This document shows positions 54,758-63,703 of a stretch of DNA of 64,000 nt, one piece after another. The notes beneath the pieces were generated by a model that had not been told where the DNA came from, made no database searches, and was given only the letters and a program-made list of their open reading frames with translations. Both the position numbers and the translations under genes were made by a program. Position 1 is the first letter of the stretch. Every line of letters begins with the position of its first letter. The DNA comes from Bradyrhizobium sp. NAS96.2 (GTDB taxonomy: Bacteria; Pseudomonadota; Alphaproteobacteria; Rhizobiales; Xanthobacteraceae): NCBI RefSeq assembly GCF_001908235.1, contig NZ_LGHK01000071.1, forward strand, positions 1-64,000, in the 5' to 3' direction.

Positions 54758-55087
54758 TCAATCGTTGTCCCAGCAGCCATCCGAGTACCCTTCGCGGTAC
54801 CCATATGAATAGCCGCGATCATATCCGCCCGGATATTCGTCGCCGTAATCGTACACGTGACGGTGGTAGTGGACGACCGGGACAGGCGAATAATAGTCCC
54901 TCTCGTAGACATAGGCTGGAGCCGCACGCGAGCTCATTGTGGAGCCCAACAGGGCGCCGACGGCCAGGCCGCCAACGATGCCAACGGCCACGGCGTCTCC
55001 TCGCCGGCCACGGGCGGTGGCTTCCGTCGACGCAAGACACCCCATCACGATGACCGCGGCGGTCGTGAGAACAGCTGCTCGTTTCAT
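54758..55087 (-). CDS. small exported glycine-zipper / tyrosine-rich protein
   Basis: 109 residues. A signal peptide (hydrophobic ~6-20) is followed by a glycine-zipper hydrophobic segment (AVAVGIVGGLAVGALLG) and a tail rich in Tyr, Asp and Gly (YDYGDEYPGGYDRGYSYGY). Small inner-membrane or outer-membrane-associated proteins of this design are common in Bradyrhizobium. Function unknown. Confidence 0.75.
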   Translation of the reverse strand: MKRAAVLTTAAVIVMGCLASTEATARGRRGDAVAVGIVGGLAVGALLGSTMSSRAAPAYVYERDYYSPVPVVHYHRHVYDYGDEYPGGYDRGYSYGYREGYSDGCWDND

Positions 55088-55262
55088 TCACGCATATCCT
55101 TGTTTGAGTTCGACAACCGCGCGGGCCGGTGGCAGCGATCAACCATCGCGCTTACCGCAGGATGACGTCGCCGCGCGGCCGGCATCCTGCTCCGCCGTGC
55201 CCTCGGGTCCTCTTGTCGGTTCATCCGCGCCGGACGGCCGGCCCGCGTCCAATGGAAAGCCT

Positions 55263-55583
55263 CTAGAACGTGACGAGGTCCTTGATCTCGCTGCGGACAA
55301 ATCGCGGCACAACCCGTCTGCCCACGAAGTCGTTCCAGTCCTTGAACTTCGACTTCGTTCTCGCCTCCGTGATTGCAGTCACGGCGCGAACGCTGAGATG
55401 CGGAAGCTTCACCAACTCGCTGACAGGCGCGGTGTTGAGGTTGATCTTTTCGGTCCGGCCGACCGGCTCTCGTGTCGCGGGTGCCTGGCGGGTCGAGCCG
55501 GTGATTGATGGAGATGTCTGCGCGAGCGCGGTCGCACCGATGATACAAACACCGAGGCAGATGCAAACGAACCGAGTAAACAT
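55263..55583 (-). CDS. exported helix-hairpin-helix (ComEA-like) protein
   Basis: 106 residues. A signal peptide (cleavage after ALA) and a ~60-residue C-terminal helix-hairpin-helix domain: KINLNTAPVSELVKLPHLSV, RAVTAITEARTKSKFKDWND and FVGRRVVPR. It resembles ComEA, the periplasmic DNA-binding receptor for transformation. No other competence gene is nearby, so DNA binding in the periplasm is only inferred. Confidence 0.85.
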   Translation of the reverse strand: MFTRFVCICLGVCIIGATALAQTSPSITGSTRQAPATREPVGRTEKINLNTAPVSELVKLPHLSVRAVTAITEARTKSKFKDWNDFVGRRVVPRFVRSEIKDLVTF

Positions 55584-55694
55584 GGACCGTTGTCCTTCGT
55601 GATATGACGCCCTTCACCCGCGGCCGATAAAGCGGCTGCCGATTACCGCAAGCTTACGGTCGCGATCGTCGCAGCGACTTTCTGCAGCATCCGG

Positions 55695-57440
55695 TCAGCG
55701 GATCACGACGAACAGTCCAGCCCGGCGCGCTGTGGTGGATCGGCTCGCGGAGACATGCGTCCTTGCCCTGGCCAACATCGTTGCGAGGCTTGAAGCTGCG
55801 CTGCCCGGCTCGCGAAGCGGCGCCACCAGGAATGCAACGAGGTTTCGCCTGACGCCTGGCATTCCGAACAAGCTCGATTGAATGGAAATTTCGCGCCTGA
55901 CATAGTGTCCGGCCTGCGCCGCCATCCGCTCAGTCCATTCAACGCAATCATCTTGATCATCGAAGCAGAGCGCAGCCCAGCCGCGCTCAGGCGTCACCTG
56001 GCGAGGCAATGCCAATGAATACTGGTAGGCGAAGGGATCGCCATAGTACGGGTGATCGGAGCTGTAGAACGCCACCGCAAGCCCGAGGCTATCGTTGCCT
56101 CCGACGATCGACAGGGGCGTCCCCATCTCCTCGTGCCACAGGCGGGTGAGTTTGTCTGCCGCCTGGTGATAATAGCTTCGTCCCTCCTCATAGCCGTGGC
56201 TGTTGCGATAGAGCGCATGAATCGGGGCCGCGATCACAGCGGCCACGATCGCTACTCCGGCAACGAGCAGCGTGGCGTTGACCGTGTAGAAGCGCTCGAT
56301 CCGGTAGCGGGTGCTGCAAACAATCGGCACGGCAAGCAGGAACAATCCCTGTAGCGCCCATAGCGACGGCAAGTCGGTGCAGAGGAATATGGAGGTGATG
56401 AAAGGAAGCGCGATCGTGCCGATCGCGACGTGCCAGAGCAGCTTCAGGTTTGGATCCGACGACGCCATATCGCGAGACAGGCGCCTTATTCGATAACCTG
56501 CGATCATCACCCACGTCGCGGCGGACAGACTCACTGCCGCAGCAAGGCCCAGCAGGAAATTGGCGGCGTCTTGCAGAGACGTCACGAAATCGGCCCGCAC
56601 ATGGGTTGCTGCATAGTAGACGGGCTCCGCGCCTGTCTCGGCCAGCCATTGCAGGTGCGGAAACAGCGCAAGCAGCCCGGCCGCGGTGGAGATCCAGGGC
56701 GAGCTGGAGGTGAAGTAGGCGCGCCGCAACGGGTGAAGCATTGCCGACAACGCAAAGCTCGCGACCAGAAAGATGGAGTAGTACTTGCCCAACATGGCAA
56801 GGGAGGCCGCCAGACCTGCGGCAATCGCCCAGAGCGGCGCCCTGGTTTCAAAGGCGCGGAGGAAGCAATAGGTCGCAAGCGGCCAGACCGCGAGCAATAC
56901 CGCGTTGGCGTTGAAGCGCTGCGCATGAAACTGATACGCCGGGGTCAGCATGAGCAGGAGCAGCACGAGCAGGCGCTTGTGCCCGCCGACAAACCGCCTT
57001 GCGATCAGGTCGACGAACCACAATGCCAGCGCCGCATTCGTCATCGCCATCAGATGCAACGACCAGTCGGTCAGCGGAAAGACCGAGGTCCACGCGCCGG
57101 TCACCCATCCCATCAACGGCGGGTGTTTGGGATAACCCCACGCGAAATGCCTTCCATACGTCCAGGTCTCCAGCACGTCTGGATGCAGGCCAGCGCCGTG
57201 ATAGGCCACGGCCAGATACAGCGTCCAGATGCCGACGAAGCCGGCGAGCAGCAGTGGTACCGACCACCCTGCTTCGACCCCTTCCAGCCACCGGTCGAAC
57301 AGGCGGCGCCAACACGCCGGATCGCGATCCGACCGCTTGGCCATCGCCGACAACGCAAAATCTACCGGCATGAAGCCTTCGTTTTCATATCGCGAACGCC
57401 ATGTCGGCGCTTCCATCGACATGCTCTTCACAGCCAGCAT
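55695..57440 (-). CDS. GT39/ArnT-like membrane glycosyltransferase
   Basis: 581 residues with a ~60-residue cytoplasmic N-terminus and about 11 hydrophobic segments. The dolichyl-phosphate-mannose-type motif region is HPDVLETWTYGRHFAWGYPK followed by HPPLMGWVTGAWTSV. RRFVGGHKRLLVLLLLMLTP and AQRFNANAVLLAVWPLATYC match GT39 (ArnT-related) proteins. The C-terminal soluble part includes YSSDHPYYGDPFAYQYS. It is likely to modify lipid A or a surface glycan from a polyprenyl-phosphate donor. Multiple start ATGs (residues 1, 7, 9 and 24) are possible. Confidence 0.88.
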   Translation of the reverse strand: MLAVKSMSMEAPTWRSRYENEGFMPVDFALSAMAKRSDRDPACWRRLFDRWLEGVEAGWSVPLLLAGFVGIWTLYLAVAYHGAGLHPDVLETWTYGRHFAWGYPKHPPLMGWVTGAWTSVFPLTDWSLHLMAMTNAALALWFVDLIARRFVGGHKRLLVLLLLMLTPAYQFHAQRFNANAVLLAVWPLATYCFLRAFETRAPLWAIAAGLAASLAMLGKYYSIFLVASFALSAMLHPLRRAYFTSSSPWISTAAGLLALFPHLQWLAETGAEPVYYAATHVRADFVTSLQDAANFLLGLAAAVSLSAATWVMIAGYRIRRLSRDMASSDPNLKLLWHVAIGTIALPFITSIFLCTDLPSLWALQGLFLLAVPIVCSTRYRIERFYTVNATLLVAGVAIVAAVIAAPIHALYRNSHGYEEGRSYYHQAADKLTRLWHEEMGTPLSIVGGNDSLGLAVAFYSSDHPYYGDPFAYQYSLALPRQVTPERGWAALCFDDQDDCVEWTERMAAQAGHYVRREISIQSSLFGMPGVRRNLVAFLVAPLREPGSAASSLATMLARARTHVSASRSTTARRAGLFVVIR

Positions 57441-58046
57441 TACGACAGCCTGACGCGGCTCAGCTCACGTCTCCCGGGTGACCTCGCCAACGCTGATGGC
57501 GGTCATGCGCCGGTAATGCTGATCGATGCCTCTGGCGGATCAATCCCGTCGAGGAGATCCGCATGCAAAGACTCGCCATCATGATGATCATGACGCTGAT
57601 TGGCTTTGGGGTGCTTGGTGCTCGAAGCCGGCGCCGGTTACGGGGCAGCAGTGGCCGCAGGGGTCATTGACGCTTTGGCGATCGTTGGCCGCGGCGGCGA
57701 TTGCGCGCACGCTGGCCGATGCGCATGACGCCCGCGATTCGCCTATCGACTGTGTCGAAGCACACTGGCTCAGCACGACGCGATCTGGCTGCCCCTGAAG
57801 CCGAGCCGAAGAAGAGATTGAGCTCGATCGACGGAGCTTCGGCGCCCATCCCGACGGGTCTGTCCAAGGGCAGCCAATCGGGCGGCGATCTCATCGCTTC
57901 CGGCATCAAAAAACGACGGAATCATCAAGAGAACGCCAATCACATCAACGTATTGAGATGAAATATCGCACTTTTCCGACCAGCCGTAACCTTATGGTAA
58001 TCCGTCCGTAATGGTAGAAGCCGTGTCTCATGCTTGGGAGAATGCG
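57441..58046. other. gap with a possible 35-residue sORF and decayed sequence
   Basis: About 600 bases before the two-component genes. ATG 57563 has a perfect GAGGAG 6 nt upstream and opens a 35-codon frame (MQRLAIMMIMTLIGFGVLGA, to TGA 57668-57670) with a hydrophobic N-terminus. Near its end another frame continues with VLEAGAGYGAAVAAGVIDAL, so a frameshifted small secreted protein is possible. The last part (57900-58010) is AT-richer and should hold the regulator promoter. Confidence 0.4.
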
Positions 58047-58718
58047 GTGCGAGTTCTGGTCGTGGAGGATGACCCTCAGCTTGGGCCATGGCTGCGGGAA
58101 ACTCTGGGAACGGCCTTCGGCTCATCTGATATGGTCACGACGCTCGAGGAAGGCCGGGCCGCTATTGCCGTCCGGAATTTTGAACTCGTGGTGATCGACC
58201 GCGGACTACCGGATGGCGATGGCCTGGCCTTGCTGCGCGACCTGAAGCAACAGAAGCCGAGCCCCGCGACGATTGTGCTGACGGCACTTGATGATCCCGT
58301 CGATATTGCACGCGCCCTCGACGACGGGGCGGACGATTATGTGGCGAAGCCATTCGAGCCGATCGAACTGGTCGCAAGAGCAAAGGCGGTGCTCCGGCGT
58401 CTGTTCCTGGATCGAGGGGCGGTCGTTCGCATCGGCAATCTGAGCTACGACGTCCTCAATCGCGAGGTCTGCGTCGATCACCAGCCGATTGTCGTCCCGC
58501 GGCGTGAACTGGCAATCCTGGAAGCCATGGTGCGGCGGATCGGGCGCGTGGTCCTGCGCGAGACGCTTGAAGTTGCGGCCTATGATTTTGACGACGAGAT
58601 TCAATCGAACGCGATCGAGGCGCATGTTTCGCGGCTGCGCCGACGGCTCCGTGCGGCCAACTGCAGGATCGTCATCAAACCGGTCCGTGGCCTCGGCTAT
58701 CTGTTGAGTGGTGAATGA
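58047..58718 (+). CDS. OmpR-family response regulator
   Basis: 223 residues from GTG 58047 (GGGAG 6 nt upstream); the frame is open from ATG 58011. The receiver starts at once (VRVLVVEDDPQ), with phosphoacceptor in VVIDRGLPDGDG, T in LTALDDP and K in VAKPFEP. The winged-helix C-terminal domain has the VHVSRLRRRL-type recognition helix (AIEAHVSRLRRRLRAANCRI). It forms an operon with the sensor kinase: stop and ATG overlap by 4 nt. Confidence 0.92.
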   Translation: MRVLVVEDDPQLGPWLRETLGTAFGSSDMVTTLEEGRAAIAVRNFELVVIDRGLPDGDGLALLRDLKQQKPSPATIVLTALDDPVDIARALDDGADDYVAKPFEPIELVARAKAVLRRLFLDRGAVVRIGNLSYDVLNREVCVDHQPIVVPRRELAILEAMVRRIGRVVLRETLEVAAYDFDDEIQSNAIEAHVSRLRRRLRAANCRIVIKPVRGLGYLLSGE

Positions 58719-60142
58719 TGATGTCCAAGTGGCAAACGCTCAAGCGCATCCATCGCTCGATTGCGGTGCTCTCCGCGACGCTGATCGGCGCCGTGACGAC
58801 GATCATGCTGCTCTGCGCGGCAGCCTTGCTGATCCGGTTTGGCGGCGACGACGACGGCACCTGGGCCGCGGCCGACGTCGCCGACGCCTTGAAGGCAGCC
58901 GTCACACGCAACGAGGCGGGGCAGCTGGCCCTCAAGCACACCTCGCGGCTGGAAGAGATCACCCGCAATTTTCCGACATTCTGGTATGTCGTCTCCGACA
59001 AGAGTGGCGAGGTCAGCTACGGCCCGGTGCCGAAATGGCGTCCGCAAAAGACGCTGGTGTCACGCGACGGGACAAGTTTCCTCGCTTATGCGATCGACGG
59101 CGAAACCACAAAGCTGAAGAAGATGGCCGGCGTCCGAAACACGCCGGTGGGCGAGGTATGGATCGAAACCGGTGGCGTGGCCTATACGGCAACGCAACTG
59201 ACGGTCGGAACGCTCACCGATGCAACGATCGTTGCGCTCCCGATCATCCTCGTCCTGGCAGCGACGGCGTTCACTGCCATGGTTTTCGTGCCGACGCTCA
59301 TCGCGCGTCCCGTTCGGGCCGTCGCCGCGGCCGCCGAGATGATCGACGGGGTTTCAGATGGCCGCAGGCTGCCGGAAGACAATGCGCCATCCGAGCTGTT
59401 GCCTCTCGTCATGGCCTTCAATCGCGCGCTGTCGCGGATCGACACCGCTTCAAAAGCGCAGCGAAATTTTCTGTCGAATGCGGCGCATGAACTTCGGACG
59501 CCCTTGACCAATGCGCGCACCATACTCGAGCAGGTCGAGGACGCTCCGTTGCGTACCAAGCTGATAGCCGAGAACCAGAAGCTGTCGTCGATTGTCACCA
59601 TGCTGCTGCAGTTGGCACGCATCTCGGCCGAACCTGCCGAACTGATCGACATGGATCTTGCTGCGCTCGCGCGCAGGGTGGCGGCCGAACACGTGCCGAT
59701 GGCGTTGAAGAACGGAAGCGATGTCGAGTTCACCGAGCCGCGTCACCCGGTCCGGGTGCGCGGCTCGGAAACCGCGATCGGCGTTGCACTCTCGAATCTG
59801 ATCCGAAACGCCGTGACGCATGGAAGCGCGGGCGGCTCCGTCCTCATCAAGGTCGAAGCGCCGGCGCGGTTGAGCGTTGTTGACTTCGGACCCGGTCTCC
59901 AGCTTGGCCAACCCGAACGTCTACTCGAACCCTTCAGGCGTGGAAACACCGGCACCGAAGGAACAGGGCTCGGGCTTTCGATCGTTTCCCAGGTGATGAC
60001 CACCCACAACGGCAGCGTTTCCCTCCGCGATACGCCGGGAGGCGGCACCACGGTCGAACTGAACTTTCCGGCCCTTCCCTGTCAGCCGTCAGAGCCGCCG
60101 CAGGGGAGAAAGGCTGCGCACGCCATGACCGACGCTGCCTGA
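58715..60142 (+). CDS. sensor histidine kinase
   Basis: 475 residues; three consecutive ATGs at the start, the first at 58715. TM1 (~residues 17-42), a ~130-residue periplasmic sensor (PTFWYVVSDKSGEVSYGPVP), TM2 (~170-195), HAMP, HisKA with H in FLSNAAHELRTPLTNARTIL, and the ATPase domain with N-box LSNLIRNAVTH, DFGPGL and GTEGTGLGLSIVSQV. A periplasmic input and position next to ArnT-like and FecR genes suggest it senses envelope conditions. The signal is unknown. Confidence 0.92.
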   Translation: MMMSKWQTLKRIHRSIAVLSATLIGAVTTIMLLCAAALLIRFGGDDDGTWAAADVADALKAAVTRNEAGQLALKHTSRLEEITRNFPTFWYVVSDKSGEVSYGPVPKWRPQKTLVSRDGTSFLAYAIDGETTKLKKMAGVRNTPVGEVWIETGGVAYTATQLTVGTLTDATIVALPIILVLAATAFTAMVFVPTLIARPVRAVAAAAEMIDGVSDGRRLPEDNAPSELLPLVMAFNRALSRIDTASKAQRNFLSNAAHELRTPLTNARTILEQVEDAPLRTKLIAENQKLSSIVTMLLQLARISAEPAELIDMDLAALARRVAAEHVPMALKNGSDVEFTEPRHPVRVRGSETAIGVALSNLIRNAVTHGSAGGSVLIKVEAPARLSVVDFGPGLQLGQPERLLEPFRRGNTGTEGTGLGLSIVSQVMTTHNGSVSLRDTPGGGTTVELNFPALPCQPSEPPQGRKAAHAMTDAA

Positions 60143-60230
60143 AGCGAACGCCTCCCTCGCCTCGCACCAGCGAGGCGAGGGAGCGAGGGAGAACGGCTCA
60201 CGCCGCCTTGCCTTCATAGGCACGCCGCGA

Positions 60231-60665
60231 TCAGGCAGTGGCTGCGGCCGACTGCTTCGTGGCGGCCTCGACGTCCATCCACATCACTTCCCAGATGTGA
60301 CCATCGGGATCCTCGAAGCTGCGGCCGTACATGAAGCCGTAATCCTGCTTCGGCGAGGGATCGGCGGTGCCGCCCGCGCCCGTCGCCTTGGTCACGTAGC
60401 CGTCGACGGCGTCGCGGTTGTCGGCGGAGAGGCAGACCAGCACTTCGCTCGTGGTCCTGGCGTCGGCGATTGTCTTCGGCGTGAACTGCCGGAATTTGTC
60501 GTGGGTCAGCAGCATGACGAAAATGGTCTCCGAGATCACCATGCAGGAGGCCGTGTCGTCGGAGAATTGCGGGTTCTTGGTCGCGCCGATCGCCTCATAG
60601 AACGCGGTGGCACGGGCGAGATTGCTGACCGGCAGGTTGACGAAGATCATTTTGGGATTGGCCAT
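60231..60665 (-). CDS. VOC/glyoxalase-fold protein
   Basis: 144 residues from ATG 60665 (GGAG 9 nt upstream), not the frame to 60728. One vicinal-oxygen-chelate module pair: KMIFVNLPVSNLARATAFYE, NPQFSDDTASCMVISETIFV and DYGFMYGRSFEDPDGHIWEV, with the usual C-terminal E-x-M-W end. Relatives include metal-dependent lyases and resistance proteins. The metal site (H/E pairs) is incomplete by eye, so a catalytic role is open. Confidence 0.88.
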   Translation of the reverse strand: MANPKMIFVNLPVSNLARATAFYEAIGATKNPQFSDDTASCMVISETIFVMLLTHDKFRQFTPKTIADARTTSEVLVCLSADNRDAVDGYVTKATGAGGTADPSPKQDYGFMYGRSFEDPDGHIWEVMWMDVEAATKQSAAATA

Positions 60666-60770
60666 GAGAAGCACTCCAATTGGCGGGATTGTGACCCGAG
60701 GACGAACCGCATAGCCGCTTCCCGACATCGCCGCGCAAATTTTTCTTGCGGCGTCGCGCCGCAGGCCGCC

Positions 60771-61787
60771 TCAAGTCACGATCGGCGTCGGCATGGTCAG
60801 AAATGCCCGTGTCACATGCCAGAACAGTTCACGATTGGTGGCGAGCGCCACCGAATGGGCGGTGCCGGGCAGGATGATGAACTGCCGGTCGCCATTCGGC
60901 AGCTTGTTGAAGAACTCCTCGATATCGGGGACCGCCGCGATCCCGTCATATTCACCGCGAACCAGCAGCACCGGCGCCAGCACCTTCTCCGGATGCACCA
61001 CCGGCAAATTCGCGGTCATGTCGAGATAGGTGCCGGTCGGGATCTGGTCGCCGAACTGCATCTCGACATCGGCCAGCGCCTCGATCACGGCCGGGTCCGA
61101 CGTGCCGGGCCGGTCGCGGGTCGCGATCGAGCGGATCATGTCGCGGTCGCGCTTGCGCATGTTGTGGCTGCGGTAATAGGCAAGCTGTTCGGCGCGCTTC
61201 GCCAGTGTCGGCGAGCCCTCGCCCTTATACGTGAAGGCGGCGAACACCAGCCGGTCGATCCGCTCGGGCGCCGCCATCGCGAAGGCGCCGGCCCGCAGCG
61301 CGCCGGAGGATTCGCCGATGAAGTGATATCGTCTCTCGCCGGTCTCGCGCGCGATCACCTCGACCGCGGCCTTGAGGTCCTCGACGCCGCTCGCGATATC
61401 CGCATTGCCCGACGTGCGGCCCGACTTGCCGTAGTTCTCGTGGTCCATGGTCCAGCAATCGAAGCCGTAGCGCGCGAACACATTGAGCAGCGAGTACTCG
61501 CCCTTGCCCGGCACCGTGAGGTCGAACACCCTCGATGTCACCGACGAGCCGTGGACGAAGAACACAACGGGCCGCGCCGGCTCGCCCGGCTTCGGCGCGC
61601 CGATCCGCTTGCGGAACATCCACAAGGGGACGTCGCCCTTCTTCGCCCAGTATTCGTTGCTCCATATTTCTCCCTCAGTGGGAACGGCCATCGCAGCCTG
61701 CGCAGGCGCTGCGCCGAGCACTCCGGCGGTTGTTGCAACGCCAATGCCCTTGATGATGGTGCGCCGCGAATGGTCCGAATGCGTCAT
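60771..61787 (-). CDS. Tat-exported alpha/beta hydrolase
   Basis: 338 residues from ATG 61787 (GGGAGG 6 nt upstream); the frame to 61937 runs into a repeat. Twin-arginine signal HSRRTIIKGIGVATTAGVLG with cleavage after AQA. Core alpha/beta hydrolase: oxyanion motif VVFFVHGSSVTSRVFDL, nucleophile S160 in GESSG, acid in VRGEYDGIA and His in GTAHSVAL. It is probably a periplasmic esterase or lactonase. Divergent from the amidohydrolase gene across a palindromic repeat. Confidence 0.9.
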   Translation of the reverse strand: MTHSDHSRRTIIKGIGVATTAGVLGAAPAQAAMAVPTEGEIWSNEYWAKKGDVPLWMFRKRIGAPKPGEPARPVVFFVHGSSVTSRVFDLTVPGKGEYSLLNVFARYGFDCWTMDHENYGKSGRTSGNADIASGVEDLKAAVEVIARETGERRYHFIGESSGALRAGAFAMAAPERIDRLVFAAFTYKGEGSPTLAKRAEQLAYYRSHNMRKRDRDMIRSIATRDRPGTSDPAVIEALADVEMQFGDQIPTGTYLDMTANLPVVHPEKVLAPVLLVRGEYDGIAAVPDIEEFFNKLPNGDRQFIILPGTAHSVALATNRELFWHVTRAFLTMPTPIVT

Positions 61788-61856
61788 GGCTGGCCTCCCC
61801 TTCGGAACAACGGGGCTTCGTTCGGCCCCGAGTTGCGCGATGCTAGCATCCACAAC

Positions 61857-61942
61857 CGTCATTGCGAGCGCAAGCGAAGCAATCCATGGCGTCGCTTGCG
61901 GAAGCGTGGATTGCTTTGTCGCTTGCGCTCCTCGCAATGACG
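61857..61942. repeat. CGTCATTGCGAG palindromic repeat, copy 4
   Basis: CGTCATTGCGAGCGCAAGCG and the inverted TTGCGCTCCTCGCAATGACG, with inner GAAGCAATCCAT and GTGGATTGCTTT. It separates the divergent hydrolase and amidohydrolase genes and lies in both leader regions. Confidence 0.87.
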
Positions 61943-62065
61943 ACGACGGTGATGCACGATTTTGTGAACGTCGTGCGCGGCATTCTGCGCGGACGACGGA
62001 CGGACTTGGTCCTAGTCTCCGTCGCGGTCCGACCGGAAAAATCCGGCGAGAAGCGGGAGCGAAGA

Positions 62066-63592
62066 ATGAGCAGCAACCTCACCGACGAAGAACTTGCCGC
62101 CTTGATGCCCTCGGAACTGTGCCGGCACCAGACGCCGATCCCGACCCAGATCGTCTCCAGCGACGAGTTCTATCCCGACCCACAGAACGAACGGCAGCGC
62201 GAGGTCGAGGCTCGGTTGCTGGCGATGGCCGACGATCTCGGCGGCAAGCAGGGCCTCGATCGCCGCAGGTTTTTCCAGACCGCGGCCGGCATGGCCGCTT
62301 CCTTCGTCGCAATGAACCAGGTCTACGGGGAGCTGTTCGACGTGACGCCGGCGGAAGCCGCGACGCCCGCGATGGCGCAAGAGCGCGCCAACGGTCTGAA
62401 AGACCAGTTCATCATGGACATGCACACGCATTTCCTGCGCGACGACACCCGCATCATGGGCTTTGTGGAAATGCGCAAGGCGGTCGGCAAGGCCGGCTGG
62501 AACAAGGAGCTCAACGGTCACGAGCAGACCATCGAGGATCTGAAGTTCAACAACTACAAGAAGGAGATGTTTCTCGATTCCGACACCAAGATCGCGCTGA
62601 TCTCCTCGGCGCCGTCGGACATCGAGCAGGACTGGTTCCTCACCAACGAGCAGATGGCCGACGCGCGCAAGAAGATGAACGACGAGGCCGGCTCGCGCCG
62701 CGTGTTCTGTCACGCCATTTTCACGCCCGGGCAGCCCGCCTGGCTCGACAAGCTCGATGCTGCCTTGGCCTTGAAGCCGGAATCCTGCAAGGGCTACACG
62801 ATCGGCGACAACACCCACAAGGAGATCAGCCGCTATCCCTGGCGGCTGGACGACGAGAAGGTCGCTTACAAGGGCTATGAGAAGATGGTGAAGGCGGGCA
62901 TCAAGAATGTCTGCGTCCACAAGGGACTGTTCCCGCCCGGAATCGAGAAGCAATATCCGAACCTGCGCGGCTTCGCCGACGTCGCCGATGTCGGCCAGGC
63001 GGCCAAGGACTGGCCGCAGCTCAACTTCATCATCTATCACTCGGCCTATCGCCATGTCGGCGGCGATCCCAAGGTCGCGCTCGCCGAATTCGAACGCACC
63101 GGCCGCGTCGCCTGGACTTCCGACCTCGCCGACATCCCGGCGCAGTATGGCGTCAACAATGTCTATGGCGATGTTGGGCAATTGTTCGCGACCACGCTGG
63201 TCGCCGAGCCCAATGTCTGCGCCGCGCTGATGGGCACCCTGATCAAGGGGCTCGGCGTCGACCACGTCTGCTGGGGCACCGACGCATTGTGGACCGGCGC
63301 GCCGCAATGGCAGATCGAGGGGCTGCGGCGGCTGGAGATTCCCCAAATGATGCAGAAGAAGTTCGGCTACGCGCCGCTTGGGCCCGCCGACGGACCGGTG
63401 AAGACGGCGATCTTCGGCGACAACAATGCGCGGCTCTACAACATCCAGCCGAAGCGCGCGATGCTCGACATCAAGGGCGACCGCTTCGCGATGATGAAGG
63501 CGCAGTACGAGAAGGCCGGCCCGGAGCCGTCGCATACGCGCTACGGCTACGTGGTGCCGAACGGGACGATCGATCACCGGGTGTTTGTGTGA
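62066..63592 (+). CDS. amidohydrolase with internal Tat-like motif
   Basis: 508 residues from ATG 62066 (GGGAG 6 nt upstream). Metal-dependent amidohydrolase fold (TIM-barrel, amidohydrolase_2 type): H120-x-H122 in FIMDMHTHFLRDD, VCVHKGLFPPG, FIIYHSAYRHVGG and the final D in CWGTDALWTGAP. The odd feature is at residues 66-82: an RRRFFQTAAGMAASFVAMN stretch that looks like a twin-arginine signal but lies ~65 residues in. Export would need an unusually long leader. Substrate unknown; decarboxylase-like relatives exist. Confidence 0.9.
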   Translation: MSSNLTDEELAALMPSELCRHQTPIPTQIVSSDEFYPDPQNERQREVEARLLAMADDLGGKQGLDRRRFFQTAAGMAASFVAMNQVYGELFDVTPAEAATPAMAQERANGLKDQFIMDMHTHFLRDDTRIMGFVEMRKAVGKAGWNKELNGHEQTIEDLKFNNYKKEMFLDSDTKIALISSAPSDIEQDWFLTNEQMADARKKMNDEAGSRRVFCHAIFTPGQPAWLDKLDAALALKPESCKGYTIGDNTHKEISRYPWRLDDEKVAYKGYEKMVKAGIKNVCVHKGLFPPGIEKQYPNLRGFADVADVGQAAKDWPQLNFIIYHSAYRHVGGDPKVALAEFERTGRVAWTSDLADIPAQYGVNNVYGDVGQLFATTLVAEPNVCAALMGTLIKGLGVDHVCWGTDALWTGAPQWQIEGLRRLEIPQMMQKKFGYAPLGPADGPVKTAIFGDNNARLYNIQPKRAMLDIKGDRFAMMKAQYEKAGPEPSHTRYGYVVPNGTIDHRVFV

Positions 63593-63603
63593 CGCTCTAG
63601 CCC

Positions 63604-63690
63604 CGTCATTGCGAGGAGCGACAGCGATGAAGCAATCCATTCATCCGCACGCGCGGAAAGATGGATTGCTTCGCTTCGCTCGCAATGACG
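63604..63690. repeat. CGTCATTGCGAG palindromic repeat, copy 5
   Basis: CGTCATTGCGAGGAGCGACA and the inverted CTTCGCTCGCAATGACG, with inner GAAGCAATCCAT and ATGGATTGCTTC. It lies between the convergent amidohydrolase and enoyl-CoA hydratase genes, where it can act as a shared 3' hairpin. Confidence 0.87.
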
Positions 63691-63703
63691 CGCAGCCGGA
63701 GTT

